Part shown: positions 55,523-64,000 of the stretch, in pieces
Numbering within the stretch: the first letter of the stretch is position 1
How the letters are laid out: each line of letters opens with the position of its first letter
Made by a program: the position numbers and the translations under genes
From: Aeromonas rivuli
GTDB lineage: Bacteria > Pseudomonadota > Gammaproteobacteria > Enterobacterales > Aeromonadaceae
Direction of reading: 5' to 3'
NCBI RefSeq assembly: GCF_000820045.1
Contig: NZ_CDBJ01000068.1
Location: 62,384-126,383 of the forward strand
DNA: 64,000 nucleotides
The notes under the pieces: model-generated
Database searches by the model: none
Told to the model about the DNA's origin: nothing
The model's input: only the letters and a program-made list of their open reading frames with translations

Positions 55523-56611
55523 ATGGCAGGGAACAGTTTTGGCCAACTCTTTCGGGTCTCCACCTTCGGTGAGAGCCATGGCCCGGCGCTGGGCGCCGTG
55601 GTTGATGGCTGCCCGCCCGGGCTTGAGATAAGCGAAGCGGATCTGCAAGTCGATCTGGACAGGCGCAAGCCTGGCACCTCCCGCTACACCACTCAGCGCC
55701 GCGAAGCGGACGAGGTGAAGATCCTCGCCGGGGTGTTCGAGGGCAAGACCACGGGGACCTCCATTGGACTGCTGATCGAGAACACCGATCAGCGCTCCAA
55801 GGATTACTCGGATATCCAGGACCTGTTCCGCCCGGGTCATGCCGACTACACCTATCACCAGAAGTTCGGCCAGCGCGACTACCGTGGCGGCGGCCGCTCC
55901 TCGGCCCGGGAGACCGCGATGCGGGTCGCGGCGGGGGCCATTGCCAAGAAGTACCTCAAGCAGATCCATGGCATCGAGATCGTCGGCTTTCTCTCCCAGC
56001 TTGGCCCCATCAAGGCCGAGGCCTTCGATCGGGAGCAGATAGAGCAGAACCCCTTCTTCTTCCCGGATGCGGGCAAGCTTGAGGCCCTCGATGAGTACAT
56101 GCGAGCCCTGAAAAAAGAGGGCAACAGCATAGGCGCCAAGGTGCAGGTGATGGCGATCAATGTGCCGGTGGGCCTCGGCGAGCCGGTGTTCGACCGGCTC
56201 GACGCCGACATCGCCCATGCCATGATGGGCATCAATGCGGTGAAAGGTGTGGAGATCGGTGACGGTTTCGCGGTGGTGGAGCAAAAAGGCTCCGAGCATC
56301 GCGACGAGATGACCCCGGCCGGCTTTGCCAGCAACCATGCCGGTGGCATCCTCGGCGGTATCTCGTCCGGTCAGGATATTGTGGTGAGCATGGCGCTCAA
56401 ACCCACCTCCAGCATCACGGTGCCGGGCAAGACCATCAATACCCGGGGTGAAGCGACCGAGATGATCACCAAGGGTCGCCACGATCCCTGTGTCGGCATC
56501 CGCGCCGTGCCCATCGCCGAGGCCATGCTGGCCCTGGTGTTGATGGATCACCTGCTGCGCCACCGTGCCCAGAATGCCGGTGTCCATACCGCGACCCCGC
56601 AACTGCGCTGA
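55523..56611 (+). CDS. aroC: Chorismate synthase
   Basis: AroC makes chorismate from EPSP using reduced FMN, the last step of the shikimate pathway. The 362-residue protein (E. coli 361) has [18 protein letters not shown] at the N-terminus, [29 protein letters not shown] in two overlapping family signatures, and [16 protein letters not shown]. It follows prmB by 9 bp, the order prmB-aroC of E. coli. Confidence 0.97.
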   Translation: MAGNSFGQLFRVSTFGESHGPALGAVVDGCPPGLEISEADLQVDLDRRKPGTSRYTTQRREADEVKILAGVFEGKTTGTSIGLLIENTDQRSKDYSDIQDLFRPGHADYTYHQKFGQRDYRGGGRSSARETAMRVAAGAIAKKYLKQIHGIEIVGFLSQLGPIKAEAFDREQIEQNPFFFPDAGKLEALDEYMRALKKEGNSIGAKVQVMAINVPVGLGEPVFDRLDADIAHAMMGINAVKGVEIGDGFAVVEQKGSEHRDEMTPAGFASNHAGGILGGISSGQDIVVSMALKPTSSITVPGKTINTRGEATEMITKGRHDPCVGIRAVPIAEAMLALVLMDHLLRHRAQNAGVHTATPQLR

Positions 56612-56982
56612 CGGTGGTTGCCCCATGATCTGAAACAGGCAGCCTTGGCTGCCTGTTTTGTTGGGGGTTGACTCAGGTTGGCCGGGATATTGCTGATGTG
56701 CCTCCCCCAGGGGCGTGCCACGGGCTGCTGGACAGAGATAAGGAGGGCAGGGCAGTCGATGCTATTTGCCTCGTTTTTTAATCATGTTGCGATAGTTGTC
56801 ACATTTCTCTCGTCTCGGGACGCCAACTCCGCTAGACTGCGGCCTCTATTCTTTCCCCTTTGCTCTGCTCCCCGGGGAAAATCGTTGTTTTCTCAATAGG
56901 CCCAGTTCTTGTGAGATGGCATCGGCTCGGCAGAGGAGCCCCACCACAAATCCCCGGCGCCCCAAATCCCTAGCAGGTAACT
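56612..56982. other. Intergenic region between aroC and rhlE
   Basis: 371 bases. After the aroC terminator the stretch 56760-56900 is AT-richer and probably carries the rhlE promoter and a long leader. No gene was recognised. Confidence 0.4.
56634..56661 (+). terminator. Terminator of aroC
   Basis: AACAGGCAGCC and GGCTGCCTGTT form an 11-bp stem with a 2-base centre, followed by TTGTT, 22 bases after the stop. Confidence 0.82.
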
Positions 56983-58371
56983 ATGAGTTTTACTTCCCTC
57001 GGTCTGGCCGAGCCTTTGCTCCGTGCCGTCGCCGAACAAGGCTACGACACTCCGTCCCCCATTCAGCTGCAAGCGATCCCGGCCGTACTGGCTGGCCGTG
57101 ACCTGATGGCGGCGGCCCAAACCGGGACCGGCAAGACCGCAGGCTTTACCCTGCCGATGCTGCAACGTCTGACCGAGAGCAAGCGCAAAGTGTCGCCGAA
57201 CCGGATCCGCGCCCTGGTGCTGACCCCGACTCGCGAGCTGGCCGCCCAGGTGGGCGAGAGCGTGCGCAACTACGGCAAACACCTGCCGATCCGCAGTCAC
57301 GTGGTATTCGGTGGCGTCAGCATCAACCCGCAGATGATGGCGACTCGCCGTGGTCTGGACGTACTGGTGGCCTGCCCGGGTCGCCTGATGGATCTCTACA
57401 ACCAGGGCGCCGTGAAGTTCGACGAAGTCGAGATCCTGGTGCTGGACGAAGCGGATCGCATGCTCGACATGGGCTTCATCCGCGACATTCGCAAGATCCT
57501 GGCCCTGATGCCCAAGCAGCGTCAGAACCTGCTGTTCTCCGCGACTTTCGCCGAAGAGATCCGCGAGCTGGCCACCGGCCTGCTCAACAACCCGGCCGTG
57601 ATCGAAGTGGCCCCGCGCAACAGCACCGCCGAGCGCATCGAGCAGCTGGTTCACCCCTGCGACAAGGCCAACAAGATTGGTCTGCTGAGCCACCTGGTGA
57701 CCAGCAACGATTGGCAGCAGGTACTGGTGTTCACCCGTACCAAGCACATGGCCAACCGTGTCGCCGAGACCCTGGACAAGAACGGCGTCAGCGCTGCCGC
57801 CATCCACGGTAACAAGAGCCAGGGCGCCCGTACCCGTGCCCTGGCCGGTTTCAAGGATGGCAACGTCAAGGTGCTGGTCGCCACCGACATCGCCGCCCGT
57901 GGTCTGGACATCGACAAGTTGCCGCAAGTGGTCAACTTCGAGCTGCCCAACGTCGCGGAAGACTATGTGCACCGTATCGGCCGTACTGGCCGTGCCGGTG
58001 CCACCGGTCACGCCATCTCCCTGGTTGCCGCCGATGAAGGCAAGCTGATCAAGGCCATCGAGCGCCTGACCAAGCAGAACATTCCCTGCGAGCAGGTTGC
58101 CGGTTTCGAAGCGTCCCGCGAGACTCTCGATAACATCGCCCGTGGCATCGGTGCGCCCCTGCGCAAAGAGCCGCGGGATCCGAGCGAAGAGCGCCGTGCG
58201 CCGCGCCCGCAGCAGCGCCAAGGCGCTGGCCGTTCCGGCAATGGCGGTGGCCGCTCCGGCGGTGCCAGCAATGGTGGTCAGCGTTCCGGTAACGGTCCTC
58301 GCCCCGAAGGCGCGGGTGCTGGCAAGCCAGCCCAGGCTCGTCGCCCCCGTCGCTCCAGCCATAACCAGTAA
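56983..58371 (+). CDS. rhlE: DEAD-box RNA helicase RhlE
   Basis: An ATP-dependent RNA helicase linked to ribosome assembly and mRNA decay. The 462-residue protein has the Q motif (SPIQLQAIP), Walker [12 protein letters not shown] at 41-51, [29 protein letters not shown] and [10 protein letters not shown]. The C-terminal 75 residues are basic, with repeated SGNGG and RSGG elements that should bind RNA non-specifically. The codon use is strongly biased toward optimal codons, suggesting high expression. The start aligns with E. coli RhlE (454). Confidence 0.94.
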   Translation: MSFTSLGLAEPLLRAVAEQGYDTPSPIQLQAIPAVLAGRDLMAAAQTGTGKTAGFTLPMLQRLTESKRKVSPNRIRALVLTPTRELAAQVGESVRNYGKHLPIRSHVVFGGVSINPQMMATRRGLDVLVACPGRLMDLYNQGAVKFDEVEILVLDEADRMLDMGFIRDIRKILALMPKQRQNLLFSATFAEEIRELATGLLNNPAVIEVAPRNSTAERIEQLVHPCDKANKIGLLSHLVTSNDWQQVLVFTRTKHMANRVAETLDKNGVSAAAIHGNKSQGARTRALAGFKDGNVKVLVATDIAARGLDIDKLPQVVNFELPNVAEDYVHRIGRTGRAGATGHAISLVAADEGKLIKAIERLTKQNIPCEQVAGFEASRETLDNIARGIGAPLRKEPRDPSEERRAPRPQQRQGAGRSGNGGGRSGGASNGGQRSGNGPRPEGAGAGKPAQARRPRRSSHNQ

Positions 58372-58418
58372 GCAGGCGAGGGGACTCCCTCACCGCTCAC
58401 TGCGCTGTCGCGTAATAT

Positions 58419-58451
58419 AAAAAAGCCCCGCCAATCTGGCGGGGCTTTTTC
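58419..58451 (+). terminator. Terminator of rhlE
   Basis: AAAAAGCCCCGCC and GGCGGGGCTTTTT flank a 5-base loop, giving a 13-bp stem with A and T tails on both sides. Confidence 0.88.
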
Positions 58452-58673
58452 ATGTCTGGGGCCAGGGTATTGGAGCAAAGTGGTTGGTGCTTTCCTCGAT
58501 ACATGCCTGCCTGTCATTGCTCCTCGACAGGTACAGCATTAGGAGTGATGGCTCGTCTGTCGAGCCATGAGGCCGTGATACATCAACCTATCAGGTGACA
58601 TCATGCATACGTCTTTGGCGAGACGGATGTCACACGAATAAGACAAAAGGTGTCGCGTTAAGAACACTTTCTA

Positions 58674-58679
58674 TATAAT
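58674..58679 (+). promoter_or_regulatory. Candidate -10 element for the secretion locus
   Basis: A perfect TATAAT 99 bases before the TpsB start codon. No good -35 box stands 16-18 bp upstream, so a regulator may be needed. Confidence 0.35.
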
Positions 58680-58777
58680 CCGGCTCGTTCAGGTCTTGTC
58701 ATCCAACTTAAAGAAGCCGAGTCGAGTTTCTGGCCCATGGCAAGGTGGCACTAAAAAACAATAAAAGAATTATTACA

Positions 58778-60454
58778 ATGAGTTGTCATACCTCACGCAT
58801 GTGCACGGGCGCAATTGCGTTGCTTCTGTTATTGGCTCAGAGCGCCGATGCTGCTGGGCCTCTGTCGTCTCCGCTTGATCAAAGCGATATTGAACTTCGC
58901 CAGCGTACTCAGTTGGAAGAGGCTGCACGCCAGCGTGATGAGGTCGCACGGCAACAATCTTTACCCACCCAGGTGGCTCCGGCTAACGCCGATGAGGGTG
59001 GCCCCTGCTTCCTGGTGACCGAGATCCGTCTGGAGGGGAGCACTGTCCTAGATGCCAAGGCCAGATCCAGGCTCAACGCTTCCTATCTGAATACCTGTAT
59101 GGGCCTTTCCCAGATCAACACCCTGATGCGTGACGTCAGTCAGTGGTATCTGGCCAAGGGCTATATCACCAGTCGGGCTTTCCTGCCGGAGCAGGATCTG
59201 GCTGGCGGTATCCTGACGCTGGGGGTACTGGAAGGGCGTATCGAGGCCATCCTTGTTGAGGGCAAGCCCGACCCTATAGCCCTGACGCTGTTCCCGGGAC
59301 TGGAGGGGAAGATCCTCAATCTGCGAGATCTGGAGCAGGGGGTGGATCAACTCTCCCGATTGCGCTCACTCTCCTATCAACTCGACATTCAACCCGGCCA
59401 TCAGGCTGGGCTCTCCATCGTCAATCTCAAGGGGGGGCGTGCCTCTCCCCTGCAGGGCAGCCTCGAATTTGATAATGGCGGCCAGCAGAGCACCGGCGAA
59501 GAGCAGGGCCGGTTCTCTCTGAGTGCCGATGATCTGCTGTCGCTCGCCGAGCTGTGGACCCTGGGGGTTGTCAGCAGTACCGATGGACGTACCGCCCACA
59601 ACGCCGCCAGTTGGCAGGCAGGGATCAGCCTGCCTTATGGCTATTGGTTACTGGATGCCGGTTATCAGTACAGTGAATATCGCAACGATCTGCTGTCGCG
59701 AGGGCACCTGTTCGAGAGCCGTGGCGACACGCGTACCACCATCGCGAACCTGACTCGTACCCTCTATCGAGATGGTCACAGCAAGATGTCGGCGGTGGCT
59801 GGTGTTACCCATCGCCAGAGCCGCAATCTCATCATGGAGCAGTTGCTAGATAGCAGCAGCTATGAACTCTCTTCCCTGCGGCTGGGCCTCAATTTTGCAA
59901 CCCGGCTGGATCGCCACTTCTTCACCCTGAATCCTGCCTTGACGCTCGGCACCGACTGGTTTGGTGCCGACAATGACAGTGGCCGCTCGGATCTGTGGCC
60001 TCAGGCACAGTTTGAAAAGTGGGGGTTGTTTGGCAGCTACAGTACGGCTGGTGAGCATCTGGGCTGGTTGTCGACTGGTTCGTTGCAGTGGTCACCTGAT
60101 GTGCTCTACAGCGTGGAGCGTCTCTCCTTGGGAGGGGATGGCTCGGTGCGCGGTTTCAAGGAGCAGAGCATCAGTGGCGAGAGTGGTGGCTATCTGCGCA
60201 ACGAGCTGAGCTGGCAGGGGCAAGCCCCCAGCTGGTTAGGTCAGTGGCGCACCTGGTTGGCCCTCGACATGGGACGGGTCGATCTGGGCAACCAGCAAGA
60301 TGGCTGGCGCAGCCTGGTGGGGACCGCCATGGGCTGGGAGCAGCGCTACCGCCATGTGACTACCCACATCAGCATAGGATTTCCCGTCAGCGCACCTGGC
60401 TGGCTCAACCCCGACCCCTGGGTATTGTACTACCGCGCCAGCGTCGCGTTTTAA
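58778..60454 (+). CDS. TpsB outer-membrane transporter (ShlB/FhaC/HecB family)
   Basis: Two-partner secretion transporter that exports the TpsA protein encoded next to it. The 558-residue protein has a signal peptide (to about AQSADA at residue 26), a short helix region, POTRA domains at about 70-145 (LVTEIRLEGSTVLD; QWYLAKGYITSRAFLPEQDL) and 150-215, and a beta-barrel to the C-terminus. The VRGF lid motif is at about residue 457 (GSVRGFKEQSISGE) and the protein ends in an aromatic residue (RASVAF) as barrels do. The start at 58778 was chosen for the signal peptide; a GTG at 58745 is an alternative. Confidence 0.92.
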   Translation: MSCHTSRMCTGAIALLLLLAQSADAAGPLSSPLDQSDIELRQRTQLEEAARQRDEVARQQSLPTQVAPANADEGGPCFLVTEIRLEGSTVLDAKARSRLNASYLNTCMGLSQINTLMRDVSQWYLAKGYITSRAFLPEQDLAGGILTLGVLEGRIEAILVEGKPDPIALTLFPGLEGKILNLRDLEQGVDQLSRLRSLSYQLDIQPGHQAGLSIVNLKGGRASPLQGSLEFDNGGQQSTGEEQGRFSLSADDLLSLAELWTLGVVSSTDGRTAHNAASWQAGISLPYGYWLLDAGYQYSEYRNDLLSRGHLFESRGDTRTTIANLTRTLYRDGHSKMSAVAGVTHRQSRNLIMEQLLDSSSYELSSLRLGLNFATRLDRHFFTLNPALTLGTDWFGADNDSGRSDLWPQAQFEKWGLFGSYSTAGEHLGWLSTGSLQWSPDVLYSVERLSLGGDGSVRGFKEQSISGESGGYLRNELSWQGQAPSWLGQWRTWLALDMGRVDLGNQQDGWRSLVGTAMGWEQRYRHVTTHISIGFPVSAPGWLNPDPWVLYYRASVAF

Positions 60455-60465
60455 GGAAAAAACCG

Positions 60466-63400
60466 ATGACCACCAAGACCATCCGTCAACCTCAACTCTC
60501 TCTGGTGTGCCGCGCTCTGGTGTACCAGACCTGTCTGATGATGGTCCTGCAGCCTGCTCACCCGGCCTTTGCCGCAGGGATAGCCGTAGCAACAGGTAAT
60601 ACCAGCCTCAATCAGGCTGGTAACGGGGTGCCCATAGTGGATATAGCCACCCCCAACGGCGCTGGGGTGTCCCACAACCGCTACACAGATTTCAACGTCG
60701 GTCAGGTTGGCGCCATTCTCAACAATGCCACGGGTCAGCTGACCCAGACCCAACTGGGGGGGCTGATCCAAAACAACCCCCATCTCAATGGCCAAGCGGC
60801 CAGCCTCATCATCAATGAAGTGGTGGGCGCCAATCCATCGCAGTTACGAGGCTATCTGGAAATCGCAGGCCAACAGGCTGGTGTGGTGGTGGCCAACCCC
60901 AATGGGCTGACGTGCGATGGTTGTGGCTTCATCAATACCCCGAATGTGACGCTGTCGACCGGCAAGCCGGTGCTGGATGCCCATGGACAGCTGCAAGCAC
61001 TCGATGTCAAACGCGGCACGCTGACGGTGGGAGGCAAGGGGCTGGATGCCAGCCATCAGGCCTCGGTCGATCTGATCGCGCGAGCAGTGCACCTCAATGG
61101 TGCCCTGCATGGCAAAGAGGTCAACGTGATAGCCGGGGCGAATCAGGTCAACCGCCAGACCGGGGAAATCCGGGCCCAAGCTGGTGAAGGTCCGGCACCG
61201 GAGGTAGCCATCGACACCGCGGCGTTGGGCGGTATGTACGCGGGCACAATTCGGCTGGTCTCGACTGAGCAGGGGGTGGGAGTCAACTTGGCCAATGCGG
61301 TGGCAAGTCAAGGGGATCTGACCCTGGATGCCAGCGGCAAGATCCGGTTGCGAAACTCATCTTCCGCTGGCGCCCTGCGGGTAGCGGGGCGTGATGACGT
61401 TGCCCTGACTGGCAAGGTACAGGCCGGTGGCTCTGCCCAGATTGGCGCAGCGGGGACGCTGAGTGTACAGAATGCAGACATTCAGGCCGCACAAGACGCT
61501 CGTCTTGCGGGCAAGTCGCTGCGGCTCGATCAGAGTAACCTCACCAGTGGTGGCACCTTGGCACTGCAAGCCGATGAGGGGTTGACACTCGCGGGGGGCA
61601 AGTCGCAAGCGAATGTTATCGATGCCAACGCCCGGAATATGAATACGCATACCGAGATGACGGCCAAACGGGTTGTCCTAGCGGCAGATGATCTCGTTCA
61701 GGCGGGGGAGCTTCAAGGGGATAGCGTCAGTCTCACCGGAAAAAGTGTGCGCAACCATGGAAAGGTGAAAGCAGGGCAAACTCTGAATGTGCAGAGTCAG
61801 CATCTTGATAACAAAGGCCTCCTAAAGAGCGGACAGGCGTTGACCGTCACGCTTAATGACAGCGGTAGTAACGATGGCTTGCTGAGTTCGGCGGGCTCGT
61901 TGGAAATCAGGGCTGGCGATGAGTGGCAGCAAGGCTCACAGGGCAAAAGTGAATCGGGAACCAAGACCACTCTGCAGGCAGGGCGAGCGGCCTTGGAGGG
62001 TGAGGTTACCGCTCAGCGGCTTGAGGTGAATGCCGAAGACCTGACCGTCGGCGGCAAGGTCCGGGGTAAGGAAGTCCAGCTGGCGGCGGGCAAACTCAGC
62101 AACCAGGGTGAGGTACAGGCTGGTCAGACCTTGAGCTGGCAAGGGCGTGAGCTGGAGAACAGCGGCAGCCTGCAGGGGGACAAGCATCTGGTGCTCAAGG
62201 GGGACTCCCTGAGCAACCGGGGTTCCCTGGCTGGCGGTGACACCCTGGCAGTCGAGGCTGGGAAGCTGACCAACGGGGGGCGCATCGCCAGCCAGGATGT
62301 GGCGATTGACGCCCATCAACTCACCAGTGATGGCACCTTGCTGGGGGTATCGCGGCTTGTGCTCGACGGGGATGAGTTGGTGCTGGCGGGTCAGCAGTTG
62401 ACCGACGGTGAACTGCAGCTGGGCAGCCGGCTGTTGCAACTGAGTGGTCAGACTCTGGTGGGGGGCAAAGCCCAGGTCACGGCCGAGAAAGGCGAGTTCG
62501 ATGGATTGCTCAAGGCGCAGTCACTGGTGCTGGCCGTAAACCAGGCCAAGAGTGACGGCAAGCTGCACAGCCGGGAGGGGATAGCGTGGCTGGGACAAGA
62601 ACTCACGACCGGCCCTGACAGCGAGCTGATAGCCAACCAGAGCGTGACGCTGACGGGGCAAATGCTGACCCTGGGCGGCACGGTGGGTGCGGGTAATGCA
62701 CTGAACATCCAGGGTAAAGAGGTCAGCCAGAGCGGCATCCTGGTCAGTGGCCAGGCCATGACCATCAAGGCCGATGACTTGTCATTGGCGGGGCAGGTAC
62801 AGGGGCAGTCTGTTCAACTGACCAGCGACCGTGGTCATCAGAGTGGTCGACTGTTGGCATCGGACAACTTGGTATGGCAAAGCACGCAGCTGGAAGGTAA
62901 TGGCTGGATGCAGGCGGGGGCCGATCTGACCCTGTCAGGAGATACCTTGATCCACAAGGGCACGGCACTGGCGCAGGGACATATGGCGCTCGATTTTGCG
63001 GAGTTAAGCAGCCAGGGGGGATTGCTCGCCCGGGATATGACCTTGACGGGATCTCGATTGATCCTGGATGGAGCCCTGGAGACGACTCAGGGCGCTCACT
63101 TGCAGGGGAATACGCTGCAACTCGGCGGGGAGTCCCGCATCGGCACGGATCTGACCCTGGGTGCCACCCTGTTAAGCCTGTCTGGCACACTGCAAGTCGG
63201 TGGCACGCTGCAGCTGAGGGCGAAAGAGGCCAACCTCGGCGGTGAACTGGAAGTGGGCGAGGGGCTCAACGTGAAGGCCCAGACCCTGCGCAGCGCCGGC
63301 AAGGTGCTGGCCAAGCAGGCTGATATCGAAGCTGATCAGTGGGATCTACTGGGATCGCTGACAGCGGACGATGCGCTGGTCTGGCGTGGAACACGGCTGA

Positions 63401-64000
63401 CCCAGCAAGACAAAGGTGTGTTGCAGGCAGGTGGCAAGCTGTCATTGGCCGGAGATGCGGTGAACCTGGCGGGTACCTTGGCAGCCAAGGGGAACGTGGG
63501 TATCACGGCGGGCAACTATGTCCAGCTCGGTACGCTGAACACAACCCAGGACCTCAGTATTAAGGCCGACAAGCTGCAACTGGGCGGCTCGACACAAGCC
63601 AGGATGGCGGCGTTGCAAAGTCGTGAGGGTCTGAGCAGTGGCCAGCACCTTATCAGCGATGGCTTTACCTGGCAGAGCGATCTGCTGACCAATAAGGGGT
63701 GGTTGCAGGCGGGCAAGGATCTGACGCTGACCACTCGCACCCTCGATAACGATGGAACTCTCATCGCCGGTGGTAAACACAGCATCGAGGCCCAGGAGCA
63801 TCTGACCAATCTGGGGAGCCTCGCGGGTAACCAACTCTCCCTGACCAGTAAAGAGCTGCAAAATAGTGGCTTGTTGCAAGGCAAACAGGGAGTTGAGCTT
63901 TCGGCGGAGCGCGCCACCCTGACCGGGCGTCTCACCAGTCAGGGGGCTGTCCAGCTTGGCGCCAGCCTGCTGACTCTGGGAGGGAATACCGATATCGGTG
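60466..64000 (+). CDS. TpsA haemagglutinin/haemolysin-like exoprotein, partial (C-terminus beyond right edge)
   Basis: Secreted TpsA protein, start ATG at 60466 with AAGGA 9 bases upstream, 11 bp after tpsB. The frame is open for 1178 codons to the window edge. A signal peptide covers about 1-37 (PAHPAFA). The TPS secretion domain follows with NPHL at 104-107, VVVANPNGLTCDGCGF at about 140-155 (the NPNG(L/I) motif and paired cysteines C150, C153). From about 250 the protein is a long beta-helix of repeats rich in G, L, Q, S and T. The C-terminal function is not visible; FhaB-like adhesins, haemolysins and CdiA toxins all share this N-terminus. Confidence 0.93.
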   Translation, partial: MTTKTIRQPQLSLVCRALVYQTCLMMVLQPAHPAFAAGIAVATGNTSLNQAGNGVPIVDIATPNGAGVSHNRYTDFNVGQVGAILNNATGQLTQTQLGGLIQNNPHLNGQAASLIINEVVGANPSQLRGYLEIAGQQAGVVVANPNGLTCDGCGFINTPNVTLSTGKPVLDAHGQLQALDVKRGTLTVGGKGLDASHQASVDLIARAVHLNGALHGKEVNVIAGANQVNRQTGEIRAQAGEGPAPEVAIDTAALGGMYAGTIRLVSTEQGVGVNLANAVASQGDLTLDASGKIRLRNSSSAGALRVAGRDDVALTGKVQAGGSAQIGAAGTLSVQNADIQAAQDARLAGKSLRLDQSNLTSGGTLALQADEGLTLAGGKSQANVIDANARNMNTHTEMTAKRVVLAADDLVQAGELQGDSVSLTGKSVRNHGKVKAGQTLNVQSQHLDNKGLLKSGQALTVTLNDSGSNDGLLSSAGSLEIRAGDEWQQGSQGKSESGTKTTLQAGRAALEGEVTAQRLEVNAEDLTVGGKVRGKEVQLAAGKLSNQGEVQAGQTLSWQGRELENSGSLQGDKHLVLKGDSLSNRGSLAGGDTLAVEAGKLTNGGRIASQDVAIDAHQLTSDGTLLGVSRLVLDGDELVLAGQQLTDGELQLGSRLLQLSGQTLVGGKAQVTAEKGEFDGLLKAQSLVLAVNQAKSDGKLHSREGIAWLGQELTTGPDSELIANQSVTLTGQMLTLGGTVGAGNALNIQGKEVSQSGILVSGQAMTIKADDLSLAGQVQGQSVQLTSDRGHQSGRLLASDNLVWQSTQLEGNGWMQAGADLTLSGDTLIHKGTALAQGHMALDFAELSSQGGLLARDMTLTGSRLILDGALETTQGAHLQGNTLQLGGESRIGTDLTLGATLLSLSGTLQVGGTLQLRAKEANLGGELEVGEGLNVKAQTLRSAGKVLAKQADIEADQWDLLGSLTADDALVWRGTRLTQQDKGVLQAGGKLSLAGDAVNLAGTLAAKGNVGITAGNYVQLGTLNTTQDLSIKADKLQLGGSTQARMAALQSREGLSSGQHLISDGFTWQSDLLTNKGWLQAGKDLTLTTRTLDNDGTLIAGGKHSIEAQEHLTNLGSLAGNQLSLTSKELQNSGLLQGKQGVELSAERATLTGRLTSQGAVQLGASLLTLGGNTDIG

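Larger units (their letters stand above)
58372..58777. other. Intergenic region upstream of the two-partner secretion locus
   Basis: 406 bases holding the rhlE terminator and, at 58674-58679, a perfect TATAAT that could serve the secretion genes. The sequence from 58580 on is AT-richer than the rest of the window. No other gene was recognised. Confidence 0.45.

Noticed and set aside
56893-58362. A 489-codon minus-strand frame opposite rhlE
   Set aside because: It arises from rhlE codon bias; its protein is low-complexity.

Overview
The window looks like a chromosomal segment of an Aeromonas-like gammaproteobacterium. This is inferred from high GC, many proteins close to Enterobacteriaceae homologues, a MukBEF condensin, an unsplit hisGDCBHAF-hisIE operon, a GH19 chitinase and an ExeM-type nuclease. 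There is no rRNA, tRNA, CRISPR array or recognisable insertion sequence. Most of it is core genome with small accessory patches.

Layout: 1-2.7 kb holds glycolytic pfkA (cut by the left edge) and tpiA plus the envelope gene elyC, all on the minus strand. 2.8-6 kb is a LysR regulator divergent from a pirin and two tandem isochorismatase-fold hydrolases. 6.2-13.8 kb is cmoM followed by the mukF-mukE-mukB condensin genes. 13.9-27.3 kb is an accessory zone: a short RlpA-like lipoprotein, SH3, monooxygenase-fold, histidine phosphatase and PhzF proteins, an orphan TOPRIM protein of JetD/DUF2220 type, a LysE exporter, a 35-residue lysine-rich protein, a ribbon-helix-helix protein, a PhnA-type zinc protein, a large secreted nuclease, a glycine-zipper protein and two small paralogues of unknown function.

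27.5-35.1 kb is the complete histidine operon on the minus strand, with a His-rich leader peptide, an attenuator, overlapping genes and a small coupled reading frame between hisB and hisH. 35.2-42.9 kb follows the E. coli order yoaA-tsaB-slp-fadD-rnd, with an extra alpha/beta hydrolase. 43-50.6 kb carries a DksA-like protein, dusC, then ybaN-apt-dnaX-ybaB; here a methyltransferase, not recR, follows ybaB. 50.9-54.5 kb holds a chitinase, small enzymes and smrB. 54.6-58.4 kb has prmB, aroC and an RhlE helicase.

The right end (58.8-64 kb) is a two-partner secretion locus: an outer-membrane TpsB transporter and a huge TpsA exoprotein whose reading frame is still open at the edge. Its C-terminal part, which would show whether it is an adhesin, a haemolysin or a contact-dependent toxin, lies outside the window.

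The observations most worth checking are the orphan JetD-like TOPRIM protein 4.6 kb from mukB, the coupled minicistron between hisB and hisH that resembles the start of hisH, the long dnaX linker without an A6G slippery site, the acidic/His-rich N-terminal extension of FadD, and the TpsA protein. Calls rest on reading the sequence and on memory of protein families; no database search was run.
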